Below, piece by piece: positions 17,886 through 26,636 of a stretch of DNA of 64,000 nt. The notes under the pieces are model-generated. The model had not been told where the DNA came from. It did not search any database and saw only the letters and a program-made list of their open reading frames with translations. The DNA lies in contig NZ_CP040094.1 of the NCBI RefSeq assembly GCF_013343235.1, positions 5,079,001-5,143,000 on the forward strand, read 5' to 3'. Source of the DNA: Nostoc sp. TCL240-02 (GTDB lineage Bacteria > Cyanobacteriota > Cyanobacteriia > Cyanobacteriales > Nostocaceae). How positions within the stretch are numbered: the stretch's first letter is position 1; each line of letters begins with the position of its first letter. The position numbers were made by a program, and so were the translations under genes.

Positions 17886-18830
17886 TTAGAAATTAGTTAT
17901 GATATCCCAGTTGACTTTCACATAGCCAGGTTCAATGTGGGTAAAGTGTTGGCTCAATTGCTGATGTGCTTTTGGCAGAGCATGAAAAGGAATTGATGCG
18001 TACAAATGATGCTCTGCATGAAATGGCATATTCCACATGAAAAATCGCACAGGCCAAAGGGTTAAGGTTGTACGCGTATTTGTGAGCAGATTAGCGTCAA
18101 GAGTGCAACCTGTATGTTCTGCTAGCAGAATGAAACGGAGAATCGGCTGACCTATAAGCAGGGGTAGCAGCCAATACAGGAAAAACCAAGGCTGACCAAA
18201 TAGAATTGAGATTGCGATCGCACCTACATAAATAGCTAATTGCCATCGAGTAGAGCGAATAACTTCGGCTCGTGCGGCTTCTGGCACAAATGGAAAATCG
18301 TCAAATTGACCAGTCGCCACCTGAAAATGTCCGCTTAATTTACCCCGCCACCACGGTAAACCGCTAATTATCAACAAGTATTTACCCAGATTACTCGGTT
18401 TGAGATCGGTTAGTTCGGGATCTTTGTCAGGAACGCGAGTGTAGCGATGATGCCATTTATGATAACGACGAAAGAACGTGCTGTTGTAAAATGAGAGCAA
18501 GCCGGAAAACCAAGCGACAGCATCATTTAATCGATTGTTAGCGAAAGCCGTTCTGTGAACGCATTCGTGCATCGGTGCAAACATGGAAGCCAGACTGAAG
18601 CCATAAATTACCAGTGCTGGTATAGCCAGTGACCAATTGCCAAAGTTTGTTCCCCACAGGTAGCCACTGCAAATCATGACTGTGAGGTGCAAAGCCAGTT
18701 GAACTAGCCCTTTGGAGTTGGAGCGATCGTTTAGAACACTTAACTCCTGTACACTGAGAATCTGACAGAGGTTTTGCTCTTTATCAGCTTTGTTATCCAA
18801 TAATTCAGATTGAATAATTGCGTCAGACAT
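17886..18830 (-). CDS. Membrane fatty-acid desaturase family protein
   Basis: 314 residues with about four membrane spans. Three histidine clusters of the membrane di-iron desaturases are present: HECVHRT, HKWHHRYT and HAEHHLYASIPFHALPKAH. The spacing fits the fatty-acid desaturase superfamily rather than the shorter carotene hydroxylases, though an oxygenase acting on carotenoids cannot be excluded. With the neighbouring desaturase/SDR fusion it may form a lipid-modification pair in the cytoplasmic or thylakoid membrane. Confidence 0.85.
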   Translation of the reverse strand: MSDAIIQSELLDNKADKEQNLCQILSVQELSVLNDRSNSKGLVQLALHLTVMICSGYLWGTNFGNWSLAIPALVIYGFSLASMFAPMHECVHRTAFANNRLNDAVAWFSGLLSFYNSTFFRRYHKWHHRYTRVPDKDPELTDLKPSNLGKYLLIISGLPWWRGKLSGHFQVATGQFDDFPFVPEAARAEVIRSTRWQLAIYVGAIAISILFGQPWFFLYWLLPLLIGQPILRFILLAEHTGCTLDANLLTNTRTTLTLWPVRFFMWNMPFHAEHHLYASIPFHALPKAHQQLSQHFTHIEPGYVKVNWDIITNF

Positions 18831-18938
18831 AATTTTAAGTAGGTCGGCGTGAATAGTTGCGCGTGGGTTGCCTTCTAACTTCTCAATTCTGACTCTTGAC
18901 TCCTGAATTTTGATCTAATTTTAATAGATGCTGTGAAT

Positions 18939-19562
18939 TTAGCTGACTATACCAACACGAAAAATTTGTTCTGCGGTTAAATTTAACTCTGGGAAAGTTG
19001 GTGATTGGATACGGTCATTACCTCGAAATTTATTAATTAGATACTCACCTTCTTCCAAACAGCAAACCAAGATAGTAGGTTGTTTTGGTTTGCCAATAAA
19101 TTCCCGACCACCCAATGCCGCATAGTCCACAATCCAGTATTCAGGAATTCCCATTTCTTCATAGTCAGCATATTTTTTGTGGTAATCATCACGCCAATTA
19201 GTACTCACTACCTCCACCACTAAAGGAATGGATGCAGCAAGGCTTACGGTAGATGTTTTTTTCCATAGAGGTTCATTTATTAAATTAGGCTGATTTAGGA
19301 TAAGGACATCTGGTGAATAAGCTGATTCATTTTCAAGTGGTTTGACAAATACTGTTTTTGGGATGAAATAGGGAAGATTTAAACGACTATATTCTAAAGT
19401 GATTTTTGTGGCTAAAAATCCTGTAACCTCTTCATGGTCGCCTGTTGGTTGTGCCATCTCAACAATTACTCCATCATGGAGTTCATAACGTCTTTGTGGG
19501 TTGTCTGGATACTGAGCAACAAATTCATCGAATGTAATTAGTTTGCGTAAGGCTTGAGTCAT
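18939..19562 (-). CDS. Uma2 family (DUF820) endonuclease-like protein
   Basis: 207 residues. The layout ITFDEFVAQYPDNPQRRYEL-HDGVIVEM, PDVLIL, then PLVVEVVS and KYADYEEMGIPEYWIVD is that of the Uma2 family, a PD-(D/E)xK-fold group hugely expanded in cyanobacteria. The metal-site Asp (PDV), Glu (VEVVS) and downstream Lys are all present. The family's biological role is unknown; many copies sit near mobile DNA. Here it lies beside a tandem-repeat block. Confidence 0.85.
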   Translation of the reverse strand: MTQALRKLITFDEFVAQYPDNPQRRYELHDGVIVEMAQPTGDHEEVTGFLATKITLEYSRLNLPYFIPKTVFVKPLENESAYSPDVLILNQPNLINEPLWKKTSTVSLAASIPLVVEVVSTNWRDDYHKKYADYEEMGIPEYWIVDYAALGGREFIGKPKQPTILVCCLEEGEYLINKFRGNDRIQSPTFPELNLTAEQIFRVGIVS

Positions 19563-19645
19563 GGCTTTATTCCTCTAAGCAAAACTGTGAGCGTGAAGGA
19601 GGCAGGGGGAGAAAAAACTTATTTTAAGCGTATTGCAATTCTAAG

Positions 19646-19967
19646 ACTTGTTCTGCCTTTGATCTCCGTTAACGAGTGTTTGAACTAGATGAATCCACCT
19701 TTTATCTCCGTTAACGAGTGTTTGAACTGGATGAATCCACCTTTTATCTCCGTCAACGAGTATTTGAACTGGATGAATCCACCTTTTATCTTCGTCAACG
19801 AGTATTTGAACTGGATGAATCCACCTTTTATCTTCGTTAACGAGTGTTTGAACTGGATGAATCCACCTTTTATCTCCGTTAACAAGTATTTGAACTGGAT
19901 GAATCCACCTTTTATCTCCGTTAACGAGTGTTTGAACTGGATGAACTCACTTTTGATACTCATTAAC
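19646..19967. repeat. 42-bp tandem repeat, about 7.5 copies
   Basis: Units begin at 19688 and recur every 42 bases (19730, 19772, 19814, 19856, 19898, 19940), with a partial copy before the first. Each contains GATGAATCCACCTTTTATC then CGTTAACGAGTGTTTGAACTG with few substitutions. The period is divisible by three and lacks stops, so long frames appear on both strands (14-residue repeats such as NPPFISVNECLNWM or TEIKGGFIQFKHSL). Neither has other protein features, so it is listed as a repeat, not a gene. Confidence 0.9.
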
Positions 19968-20113
19968 CTAGCTCTTGTACGGGATATTCTACTTTCTTCA
20001 ATCTCAAGTGTCACACTATGGCTCTTTGATGTTTGGAGGCTGTGGATTTGCGATCGCAATTATGGGAAAGTTAATCAAAGCAAACTAGCAAAAATAAATA
20101 TGATACATAAAAA

Positions 20114-20137
20114 ACTCCCCTCTAAAATGAAGGGAGT
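20114..20137 (-). terminator. Terminator of the RND efflux operon
   Basis: Read on the minus strand, ACTCCC pairs with GGGAGT across a 12-base loop and is followed by TTTTTTATG. It lies just past the stop codon of the RND pump gene. Confidence 0.7.
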
Positions 20138-20183
20138 CAAGAGTTAGTGATTAAAAAGAACAAATCAACCAAGCGTTATTTGT

Positions 20184-23100
20184 TCAGTCGGGAGAGTGTA
20201 AAATTGGCTGTTTGCGCCAGCTACGTTTTTTCAGCTTGGTTTGCCAAGACTCCATGTAGGTGTAGAAAACGGGTGTTAAATAAAGTGTGAGGAACTGCGA
20301 GAACACTAACCCCCCAACAACTGCTAAACCAAGGGGACGACGTGTATCTGCTCCGGCTCCCAAACCGAGGGCAATTGGTAAAGTTCCCATGAGTGCTGCC
20401 ATTGTCGTCATCATAATTGGACGAAATCTCACCAAGCAGGCTTCATAGATAGCATCATAAGGGGTTTTGCCGTTATGACGAGCAACGATCGCAAAGTCAA
20501 CCATCATAATCCCGTTTTTCTTCACAATGCCAACTAGCAGAATGATGCCGACGAAGGCGTAAATATTCAAGTCAACTTGAAACAGCAACAGGGTCAGTAT
20601 TGCCCCAAATCCAGCAGAAGGTAAGCTAGAAAGGATAGTTAGCGGGTGAATGAAGTTCTCGTAGAGAATCCCCAACACAATATAAATCACCAAGATGGCA
20701 ACTAGCAGTAGCAGTCCTAAGCCCTGAATCGAAGATTGGAATGCCTGCGCTGAACCTTGGAAGCCTGTACTAATAGTAGGTGGCAATGTTTGACGAGCAA
20801 GTTCCTCAATTTTCCCAGTGACGTTACCTAGTGACACTCCTGGCTTAAGATTAAAGGAGAAGGTGACAGATGCTAGCTGCCCTTTGTGGTTGATAGTTAA
20901 GGGGCCTACATCTTTGCTCAAGGTTGCTATGGCGTTGAGAGGCACAAGTTGTCCACTAGGGGCACGAACTGAGAGTAAATCTAGGGCGTTGGCATTTTGC
21001 TGATATTTTGGTTCCACGCCCATAATTACTTGATATTGACTATCGGGAGCGTAGATGGTAGAAACTTGGCGAGTGCCATAAGCATTACTCAGAGCAGTTT
21101 CGATTTGATTGGCAGTCAAACCTAGAGCTGAAGCTTGGTCGCGGTTGATGTCTACTTTTACTTGCGGATTTTTGATTTGCAAATCGCTGTTGACATCTTG
21201 TAAATCTGAGAGCGATCGCAATTTCTCTTCTAAAACTGGAGCGTACTGGTAAAGTTCCTGAATATTGGGAGTTTGTAGAGTAAATTGATACTGCGCTTTT
21301 GTTTGTTGTCCACCCACATTAATCGCTGGGGGATTTTGTAAGAATACCTTAATTCCAGGCACAACTGATAACTTCGGTCGGAGTTCCTGAACAACTTCAT
21401 CAGCGCTGAGACTGCGCTCATGGCGGGGCTTGAGTTCAATTAAAAGTCGTCCCGCGTTGGCGGAGGCATTTGGCCCGCCAGCCCCAACACTGGAGTTTAT
21501 GGAATCGACATTCGGATCTCGGTAAGCGATCGCAGCTACAGCTTGTTGATGTTTTACCATCTCATCAAAGGATATATCCTCTGATGCCTGAGTTGTTGCC
21601 GTAATTTGTCCAACATCTGCGTTGGGAACAAACCCTTTAGGCACAATTATAAATAGATATACTGTCGCCACAAGAATCGCTCCCGAAATCACCATCGTTG
21701 TGCGGTGATACTTGAGTGATTTCTTCAAACTCCAATCGTATCCGCCCAATATCACATTAAAAACGTTTTCCGAAAAGTTGTAGAGACGACGGTTGAAATT
21801 TTTGATTCGGGACTGGGGAGTGGGGACTGGGGACTCGGGACTGGGGACTCGGGACTGGGAGTTAAGAATTTCTCCCTCTCCCCCTTGCTCCCCTGCTTCC
21901 CCTGCTCCCCTACTTCCCTGCTCGTCATCCCCCTCACTCTCCTGCTCATGATGAGGTGGACTTAAAAATCTCGAACACAGCATTGGTGTCAAGCTGAGGG
22001 AAATTACGCCAGATACCAAGATTGCAACGCTGATGGTAACGGCAAACTCACGGAACAGTCGCCCCAGAATGCCTTCCATGAAAAGTATCGGGATAAATAC
22101 TGCTACCAGAGAGATGGTCATAGATAAAATTGTGAAACCAATCTCTCTAGAACCATTTAGGGCTGCTTCCATGCGGCTTTCGCCCATTTCCATGTGGCGG
22201 ACAATATTCTCCAGCATGACTACGGCATCATCTACCACGAAACCTACTGAAAGGGTCAACGCCATCAGTGATAGGTTATCGAGGGAGAAACCCAGTAGTA
22301 CCATGACTCCAAAAGTCGCTACTATCGAAAGCGGTACTGCCAAACTGGGAATAACTGTAGCAGAGATATTGCGAAGAAATAGAAAGATTACCAGCACCAC
22401 CAGAGCGATGGTGAGCAACAGCGTGAATTGTACATCATCCACCGACTCACGAATTGACTGGGAGCGATCGTAGAGAATATCCATATTCACAGCCGCCGGA
22501 ATCTGTGTCCGAAAGCTGGGTAGGAGTTTCTTGATTGCATCCACTACTTGAACGGTATTAGTTCCTGGTTGGCGCTGAATTGCCAGAACGATCGCCCGCA
22601 CCCCAGAATTTTGGATTGAGGATTTCTCCCCTGCTCCTCTGCTCCTCTGCTCCCCTGCTCCCCTGCTCCCCTGCTCCTCTGCTCCCTTACTCTCTTTCTT
22701 AACAGGAAAATACCAGCTTGCAATCTTATCATTTTCCACGCTGTCCAGAACTTGACCTAGTTCTCCTAGCTGTACTGGTGCGCCGTTCTGATAAGCCACA
22801 CTTAGGGAACGATAGCTAGCGGCATCATTGAGTTGACCGTTTGCTTGAATCGTAGAATTTTGCTGCTTACCGTAAAGTGTCCCCGTAGGCAGATTGACAT
22901 TTCCATTAGCGATCGCATCAGCGACTTCATCGATTCCTATGCCTTTGACACTCAGCGCTTCCGGGTCAAGCTGAATTCGTACCGCGTACTTTTGGGAACC
23001 AAACACCTGCACTTGTGCTACTCCATCCACCATTGACAGGCGTTGTGCCAGCAATGTTTCAGCGTACTTATCTACAGTTGACAGGGGCAGAATAGACGAA

Positions 23101-23534
23101 TTCAGCGAGATGTAAAGGACTGGCTGATCTGCCGGATTTACCTTTCGGTAAGATGGCGGATTCGGCATATTTGTCGGTAACTGCTTTGCTCCCTTAGCGA
23201 TCGCAGACTGGACATCTTGGGCTGCACCGTCAATATCCCGATTCAGGTCAAATTGCAGCGTTAACTGTGTAGTACCCAAAGAACTGGTAGAGTTCATCGA
23301 ACTCAATCCCGCAATGCTCGAAAACTGCTGCTCTAATGGAGTTGCAACTGAAGCAGCCATCGTTTCTGGGCTAGCTCCGGGCAGATTAGCTGTTACCTGG
23401 AGTGTTGGATAATCCACATTGGGTAAGTCGCTAACAGGTAGTTGTTGGTAACTGATCAGTCCAAATATCAAAATGCCAAGCATAACCAGAGTAGTCATGA
23501 TTGGTCGCCGGATAAATAGCTCGGAAATGTTCAT
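20184..23534 (-). CDS. RND-family efflux pump (HAE1/AcrB type)
   Basis: 1116 residues. The protein starts MNISELFIRRPIMTTLVMLG (first helix) and carries the hallmark repeats of AcrB-like pumps: PNVDYPTLQV, the GFSLDNLSLMALTLSVGFVVDDAVVMLEN segment with the paired Asp of the proton relay on helix 4, and the mirrored second half (YAFVGIILLVGIVKKNGIMMVDFA). Twelve helices are expected. Two low-complexity inserts rich in Gly-Glu-Gln-Arg-Ser (about residues 280-310 in the periplasmic domain, and about 540-590 between halves) are encoded by a C/T-rich short repeat and are absent from usual homologues. It works with the adaptor encoded just upstream. Confidence 0.92.
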   Translation of the reverse strand: MNISELFIRRPIMTTLVMLGILIFGLISYQQLPVSDLPNVDYPTLQVTANLPGASPETMAASVATPLEQQFSSIAGLSSMNSTSSLGTTQLTLQFDLNRDIDGAAQDVQSAIAKGAKQLPTNMPNPPSYRKVNPADQPVLYISLNSSILPLSTVDKYAETLLAQRLSMVDGVAQVQVFGSQKYAVRIQLDPEALSVKGIGIDEVADAIANGNVNLPTGTLYGKQQNSTIQANGQLNDAASYRSLSVAYQNGAPVQLGELGQVLDSVENDKIASWYFPVKKESKGAEEQGSRGAGEQRSRGAGEKSSIQNSGVRAIVLAIQRQPGTNTVQVVDAIKKLLPSFRTQIPAAVNMDILYDRSQSIRESVDDVQFTLLLTIALVVLVIFLFLRNISATVIPSLAVPLSIVATFGVMVLLGFSLDNLSLMALTLSVGFVVDDAVVMLENIVRHMEMGESRMEAALNGSREIGFTILSMTISLVAVFIPILFMEGILGRLFREFAVTISVAILVSGVISLSLTPMLCSRFLSPPHHEQESEGDDEQGSRGAGEAGEQGGEGEILNSQSRVPSPESPVPTPQSRIKNFNRRLYNFSENVFNVILGGYDWSLKKSLKYHRTTMVISGAILVATVYLFIIVPKGFVPNADVGQITATTQASEDISFDEMVKHQQAVAAIAYRDPNVDSINSSVGAGGPNASANAGRLLIELKPRHERSLSADEVVQELRPKLSVVPGIKVFLQNPPAINVGGQQTKAQYQFTLQTPNIQELYQYAPVLEEKLRSLSDLQDVNSDLQIKNPQVKVDINRDQASALGLTANQIETALSNAYGTRQVSTIYAPDSQYQVIMGVEPKYQQNANALDLLSVRAPSGQLVPLNAIATLSKDVGPLTINHKGQLASVTFSFNLKPGVSLGNVTGKIEELARQTLPPTISTGFQGSAQAFQSSIQGLGLLLLVAILVIYIVLGILYENFIHPLTILSSLPSAGFGAILTLLLFQVDLNIYAFVGIILLVGIVKKNGIMMVDFAIVARHNGKTPYDAIYEACLVRFRPIMMTTMAALMGTLPIALGLGAGADTRRPLGLAVVGGLVFSQFLTLYLTPVFYTYMESWQTKLKKRSWRKQPILHSPD
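21796..21960. repeat. In-frame short repeat inside the RND pump gene
   Basis: GGGGACTGGGGACTCGGGACTGGG-type and CCCTTGCTCCCCTGC-type iterations, like the intergenic STRR repeats elsewhere in the window, are translated here as a Gly/Ser/Pro-rich linker between the two halves of the pump. A second tract lies at 22616-22690. Confidence 0.75.
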
Positions 23535-23657
23535 CTGAGTGCTAAGTAAGGAGTAAAGATTGCTGTTAGCGGTAGATGGGCGTTGAGCCAGCGCTGAGTG
23601 AGAACTAATGAGTGCTGTTAGCAGTAGCGGAGCATTTACCCGTGCTGAGTGAGGAGT

Positions 23658-25103
23658 TTACCTTGCTCCCCCTGCTCCCCCTGCTTCCTGCCCCCCTGCC
23701 CCTCTGCTTCCTACCTCCGGTTTCACTTGGACTGTGGCATCAGGCACTAGGTTGAATTGTCCATCAATAACTACTTGTTCACCTGGTTTAACCCCTTGCT
23801 GAATTACCGTTTCATTTCCAACGGTATCGCCGACGGTAATTGCCCGCATTTCTGCTGTCTTATCGGGTTTGATTACATACACAAATTGTCCCTTTTGCCC
23901 ACTCTGTACCGCCTGGGAAGGAACAGTAATGGCATTTGGTTCTTCGCTCAGTTTGAGGACTACATTAACAAACTGTCCCGGAAACAGGCGATCGTCAGCG
24001 TTGGCAAAAGTACCCTTAAGTTGAATTGTGCCTGTTTGGGTATTGACTCCACTATCGACAAATGTCAGTTCACCTCGGACTGGCCGCCCAGCGTCTTTAG
24101 GAGGTAAAGCATCGACTTCTAACTTGCCGTTATTAGCACTGTATTTTTTGATATCTGGCAGCAGTCGCTGGGCAATGGAAAAGTTGACGTAAATCGGGTG
24201 AATTTGACTGATTGTAATGAGCGGATCGGTGGCATTCGCCTCTACCAAGTTGCCTTGATTTAGCTTCAGACTACCCGTGCGTCCAGCAATTGGTGAGTAG
24301 ATGGAAGTATAAGAAAGCTGAACTTTAGCATTATCGATCGCAGCTTCATCTGCTACTACCACCGCCTGAGCATTTTGTACATCTGCTTGGGCTGCTGCGA
24401 TCGCAGCCTGAGCATTTGCGACTCCCTCTTGATCTGCTTGCACCGTTGCCTGTTGAGCAGCAGCAGTAGTCTGATACTGTTCGGACTGTTCTTTACTGAT
24501 AGCCCCTTGCTTGAGCAAACTAGCATAACGTTGAGCCTGCACATTTGCATTTGTAGCCTGGGACTTATCCTTCACTACATTCGCTTTTGCCTGGTTCACT
24601 TGAGCGATCGCTTTTAGCACATTAGCCTGTGCCTGTTTCACCTGAGCCAAATCTTTAGCCTTGGCAGCGTTAGCTTGCATCAGTGCGGCTTGTAGAGGGC
24701 GAGAATCAATTTTAAATAACAAGTCGCCTTTCTTAACGTTCTGTCCTTGCTGAAAATAGACTCCAGTCAGTTGTCCGCCAACTTGAGATTTGACAGATAC
24801 CGTAGAATATGCTTCAACTGTCCCCGTAGCCGCTAACTGTATTGGAATCGTTTTTTGAGTCGCAGTGGCAACCACCACTGGCACGGCTCGCTTTTTTCCT
24901 GCTTCTTTTCCACTTGGTTGGGCTTCGGAAGCATTACAGGCAGCACACAAGTAAGTTAGACCTAATATAAGTAGCGAAAATCGTCCTCTTTGAATAACGT
25001 TATGAAAGCTAAAAATAGTTTGAGCAGCCAAGGACGAAGGCTTTATCGTCTGAATAGAAACTAAACGGCGCATATTAACAATTTGGGGAAAGGGGAAGCA
25101 CAT
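23658..25103 (-). CDS. RND efflux periplasmic adaptor (MFP/AcrA type), lipoprotein
   Basis: Up to 481 residues; ATG 25073 (MRRLVSIQ) is an alternative start. A hydrophobic leader ends in a lipobox-like LCAAC, so the mature protein is probably lipid-anchored in the periplasm. The biotinyl-lipoyl half-motifs (GTVEAYSTVSVKSQVGGQL and NQGNLV), a long Ala/Gln-rich coiled-coil hairpin (about residues 130-250) and the barrel and membrane-proximal domains (FPGQFVNVVLKL, VIDGQFNLVPDATV) follow in order. The C-terminal Gly-Ala-rich tail is made by the same C-rich repeat as in the pump. It lies 123 bases upstream of the RND gene, as one operon; no outer-membrane factor is in view. Confidence 0.9.
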   Translation of the reverse strand: MCFPFPQIVNMRRLVSIQTIKPSSLAAQTIFSFHNVIQRGRFSLLILGLTYLCAACNASEAQPSGKEAGKKRAVPVVVATATQKTIPIQLAATGTVEAYSTVSVKSQVGGQLTGVYFQQGQNVKKGDLLFKIDSRPLQAALMQANAAKAKDLAQVKQAQANVLKAIAQVNQAKANVVKDKSQATNANVQAQRYASLLKQGAISKEQSEQYQTTAAAQQATVQADQEGVANAQAAIAAAQADVQNAQAVVVADEAAIDNAKVQLSYTSIYSPIAGRTGSLKLNQGNLVEANATDPLITISQIHPIYVNFSIAQRLLPDIKKYSANNGKLEVDALPPKDAGRPVRGELTFVDSGVNTQTGTIQLKGTFANADDRLFPGQFVNVVLKLSEEPNAITVPSQAVQSGQKGQFVYVIKPDKTAEMRAITVGDTVGNETVIQQGVKPGEQVVIDGQFNLVPDATVQVKPEVGSRGAGGQEAGGAGGAR

Positions 25104-25387
25104 ACACGTACTAGCTTGTCGTTAGACATCGCATTTTTTACAAAATGGTTGGTTGCGATTAATTCTAATTAGATAAGCAGAATGTTAGCCAAACTAAACA
25201 TTAGTGTACTAATAATTGCTTTTTTCGCCTACCCCTTTTAGAAATAAATTGTTGTGACTTTATTTATATATTTAGGGTTCTGTTGCAAAAATTATTTGAG
25301 AATAAGTGGAATAGTCTAAGCAACAATTTTATTTTACGAAGGCGCTCGCAGTTTGTCGTTCAGCCAAAATAAATATTTGGACTTAGA

Positions 25388-25417
25388 CAGTTGAGGGCGA
25401 TCGCCCGCCCTCAACTG
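25388..25417. terminator. Hairpin after the aroF-type gene
   Basis: CAGTTGAGGG pairs with CCCTCAACTG around a HIP1-containing loop, a few bases beyond the stop of the leftward DAHP synthase gene. There is no clear T-tract, so termination is only probable. Confidence 0.45.
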
Positions 25418-25421
25418 AAAT

Positions 25422-26294
25422 TTAAGCAGCACAAAAAATTGGGGCAGGTGATAAACCCGCCCCGACATTTGATGATATGTTGCGCCCAACGGCTTTTGCT
25501 ACAGGCTTTAAACTATCAACTAAACGCACCATATCTTCTAAAGAGAGTGCTTGACGAGCATCAGAAACAGATTTTTCTGGTTGTGGGTGACATTCAATAA
25601 TTAATCCATCAGCACCGCAAGCGATCGCAGCCCTAGCCACAGGTGCTACCAGTTCCCGTTTACCGACAGCATGGGAAGGATCTACAATCACAGGCAGGTG
25701 AGTTATTTGCTTGAGTGCTGCCACTGCCCCTAAATCTAGGACATTGCGGGTGTAATCATCGAAGCTGCGGATACCTCTTTCGCACAACACCACATCATGA
25801 TTCCCGTGGCTAAGAATATATTCAGCAGCCATAACGAATTCTTCAATAGTCGCGGCTAAACCACGTTTGAGTAATATTGGTTTGCCAGCTTGTCCTAAAG
25901 CTTTGAGCAAGTCGAAGTTTTGCATATTGCGACTACCAACTTGAAGCATATCAGCGTGGGCGGCAACTACTTCAATTTGGGAAATTGACATCACCTCAGT
26001 GACAACTGGCATATTGTAATGCGATCGCACCCTTGCCAAAATCCTCAATCCTTCCTCACCCATACCCTGGAAAGCGTAGGGTGATGTGCGAGGTTTGTAG
26101 ACACCGCCACGCAACCCCTGTATCGATGCAGTAGATAGCTTTTGGGCAACAATTTCCATTTGTTCTAAGCTTTCAACGGTACAGGGCCCGCCGATAATTA
26201 CCAGTTCTTCGCCTCCGAAAGCGACTTTTTCTGAAATTTTAACGATTGTTTGGTGATTCGGATGAGATTGTGCGGCAAGTTTAGCATTAATCAT
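25422..26294 (-). CDS. aroF: 3-deoxy-7-phosphoheptulonate (DAHP) synthase, aroF type
   Basis: 290 residues. This enzyme condenses phosphoenolpyruvate and erythrose 4-phosphate, the first step of the shikimate pathway to Phe, Tyr and Trp. The sequence has the TIM-barrel motifs GGPCTVES, LRGGVYKPRTSPYAFQG, QVGSRNMQNF, LLKRG, ERGIRSF and VDPSHAVGKR, all typical of the short class I-beta (KDO8PS-like) group without a regulatory ACT domain. A clear ribosome site (CAGGAG) precedes ATG 26294. Upstream lie two leader peptides with terminators, so expression is probably attenuated by aromatic amino acid supply. Confidence 0.93.
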   Translation of the reverse strand: MINAKLAAQSHPNHQTIVKISEKVAFGGEELVIIGGPCTVESLEQMEIVAQKLSTASIQGLRGGVYKPRTSPYAFQGMGEEGLRILARVRSHYNMPVVTEVMSISQIEVVAAHADMLQVGSRNMQNFDLLKALGQAGKPILLKRGLAATIEEFVMAAEYILSHGNHDVVLCERGIRSFDDYTRNVLDLGAVAALKQITHLPVIVDPSHAVGKRELVAPVARAAIACGADGLIIECHPQPEKSVSDARQALSLEDMVRLVDSLKPVAKAVGRNISSNVGAGLSPAPIFCAA

Positions 26295-26372
26295 GGTTTC
26301 ATTCTCCTGAAAAGTTATGGATTGAGTATTAGGTATTAAGGTAAGAGTTGTTTTCCAGTCCCCAGTGATAAC

Positions 26373-26404
26373 AAAAAAGCCCGGAACCTTTGAAGAGTTC
26401 CGGG
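26373..26404 (-). terminator. Attenuator terminator 2 before aroF
   Basis: On the minus strand CCCGGAAC and GTTCCGGG form an 8-bp GC-rich stem (26380-26404) followed by CTTTTTTG. The upstream arm can instead pair with AGTTCCGGG inside the last codons of leader peptide 2 (26437-26445), giving a 9-bp competitor stem. Confidence 0.85.
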
Positions 26405-26433
26405 CGCGTTCTGATTCATCGACATGACGCTAC

Positions 26434-26496
26434 TTACCCGGAACTTAATCTGGGCCAAAAGTAAAAGCCATAAAACCAGCTACTTAAATAAGTCAT
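26434..26496 (-). CDS. Aromatic leader peptide 2 (attenuator)
   Basis: 20 codons from ATG 26496 to TAA 26434, behind an AAGGAGAA ribosome site. The core reads WFYGFYFW: seven of eight residues are Trp, Phe or Tyr. The last codons (Ser-Ser-Gly) overlap the segment AGTTCCGGG, which is complementary to the 5' arm of the downstream terminator. A ribosome that finishes the peptide would mask that segment and let the terminator form; one stalled at the aromatic codons would leave it free to block the terminator. This is the classical logic of amino-acid attenuation and fits the function of aroF downstream. Confidence 0.85.
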   Translation of the reverse strand: MTYLSSWFYGFYFWPRLSSG

Positions 26497-26516
26497 GACG
26501 ATGAAATTCTCCTTAA

Positions 26517-26549
26517 AACAACAAAAACCGCAGAGTTTGCTCTGCGGTT
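26517..26549 (-). terminator. Attenuator terminator 1 before aroF
   Basis: On the minus strand AACCGCAGAG and CTCTGCGGTT form a 10-bp stem with a four-base loop, followed by TTTGTTGTTTT. It stands between leader peptides 1 and 2. Its 5' arm overlaps the end of an 11-bp segment (26546-26556) that can pair perfectly with 26585-26595 inside leader 1. Confidence 0.82.
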
Positions 26550-26579
26550 CACCGGGTGGTTTCCATTGGGAAACTACAT

Positions 26580-26636
26580 TCACTCCCGGTGAACCACCTT
26601 AGACCAAAAATAAAAGTAAGAACTTGTTTTAAGCAT
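26580..26636 (-). CDS. Aromatic leader peptide 1 (attenuator)
   Basis: 18 codons from ATG 26636 to TGA 26580. The core reads SSYFYFWS, with five consecutive Tyr, Phe or Trp codons. The last codons (Val-His-Arg) lie on GGTTCACCGGG, which is complementary to an 11-base segment just before terminator 1. No good ribosome site is seen, so its translation is less certain than for leader 2. The similarity of the two leaders (SSYFYFW against SSWFYGFYFW) and of their flanking stems suggests a tandem duplication. Confidence 0.78.
   Translation of the reverse strand: MLKTSSYFYFWSKVVHRE

Noticed and set aside
17796..17996. 66-codon frame over the GGGGAAT repeat
   Set aside because: Its first third is repeat translation and the rest is antisense to the desaturase gene.
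19685..20147. Long frames on both strands in the 42-bp tandem repeat
   Set aside because: Explained by a repeat period divisible by three; no start signal or domain supports either.
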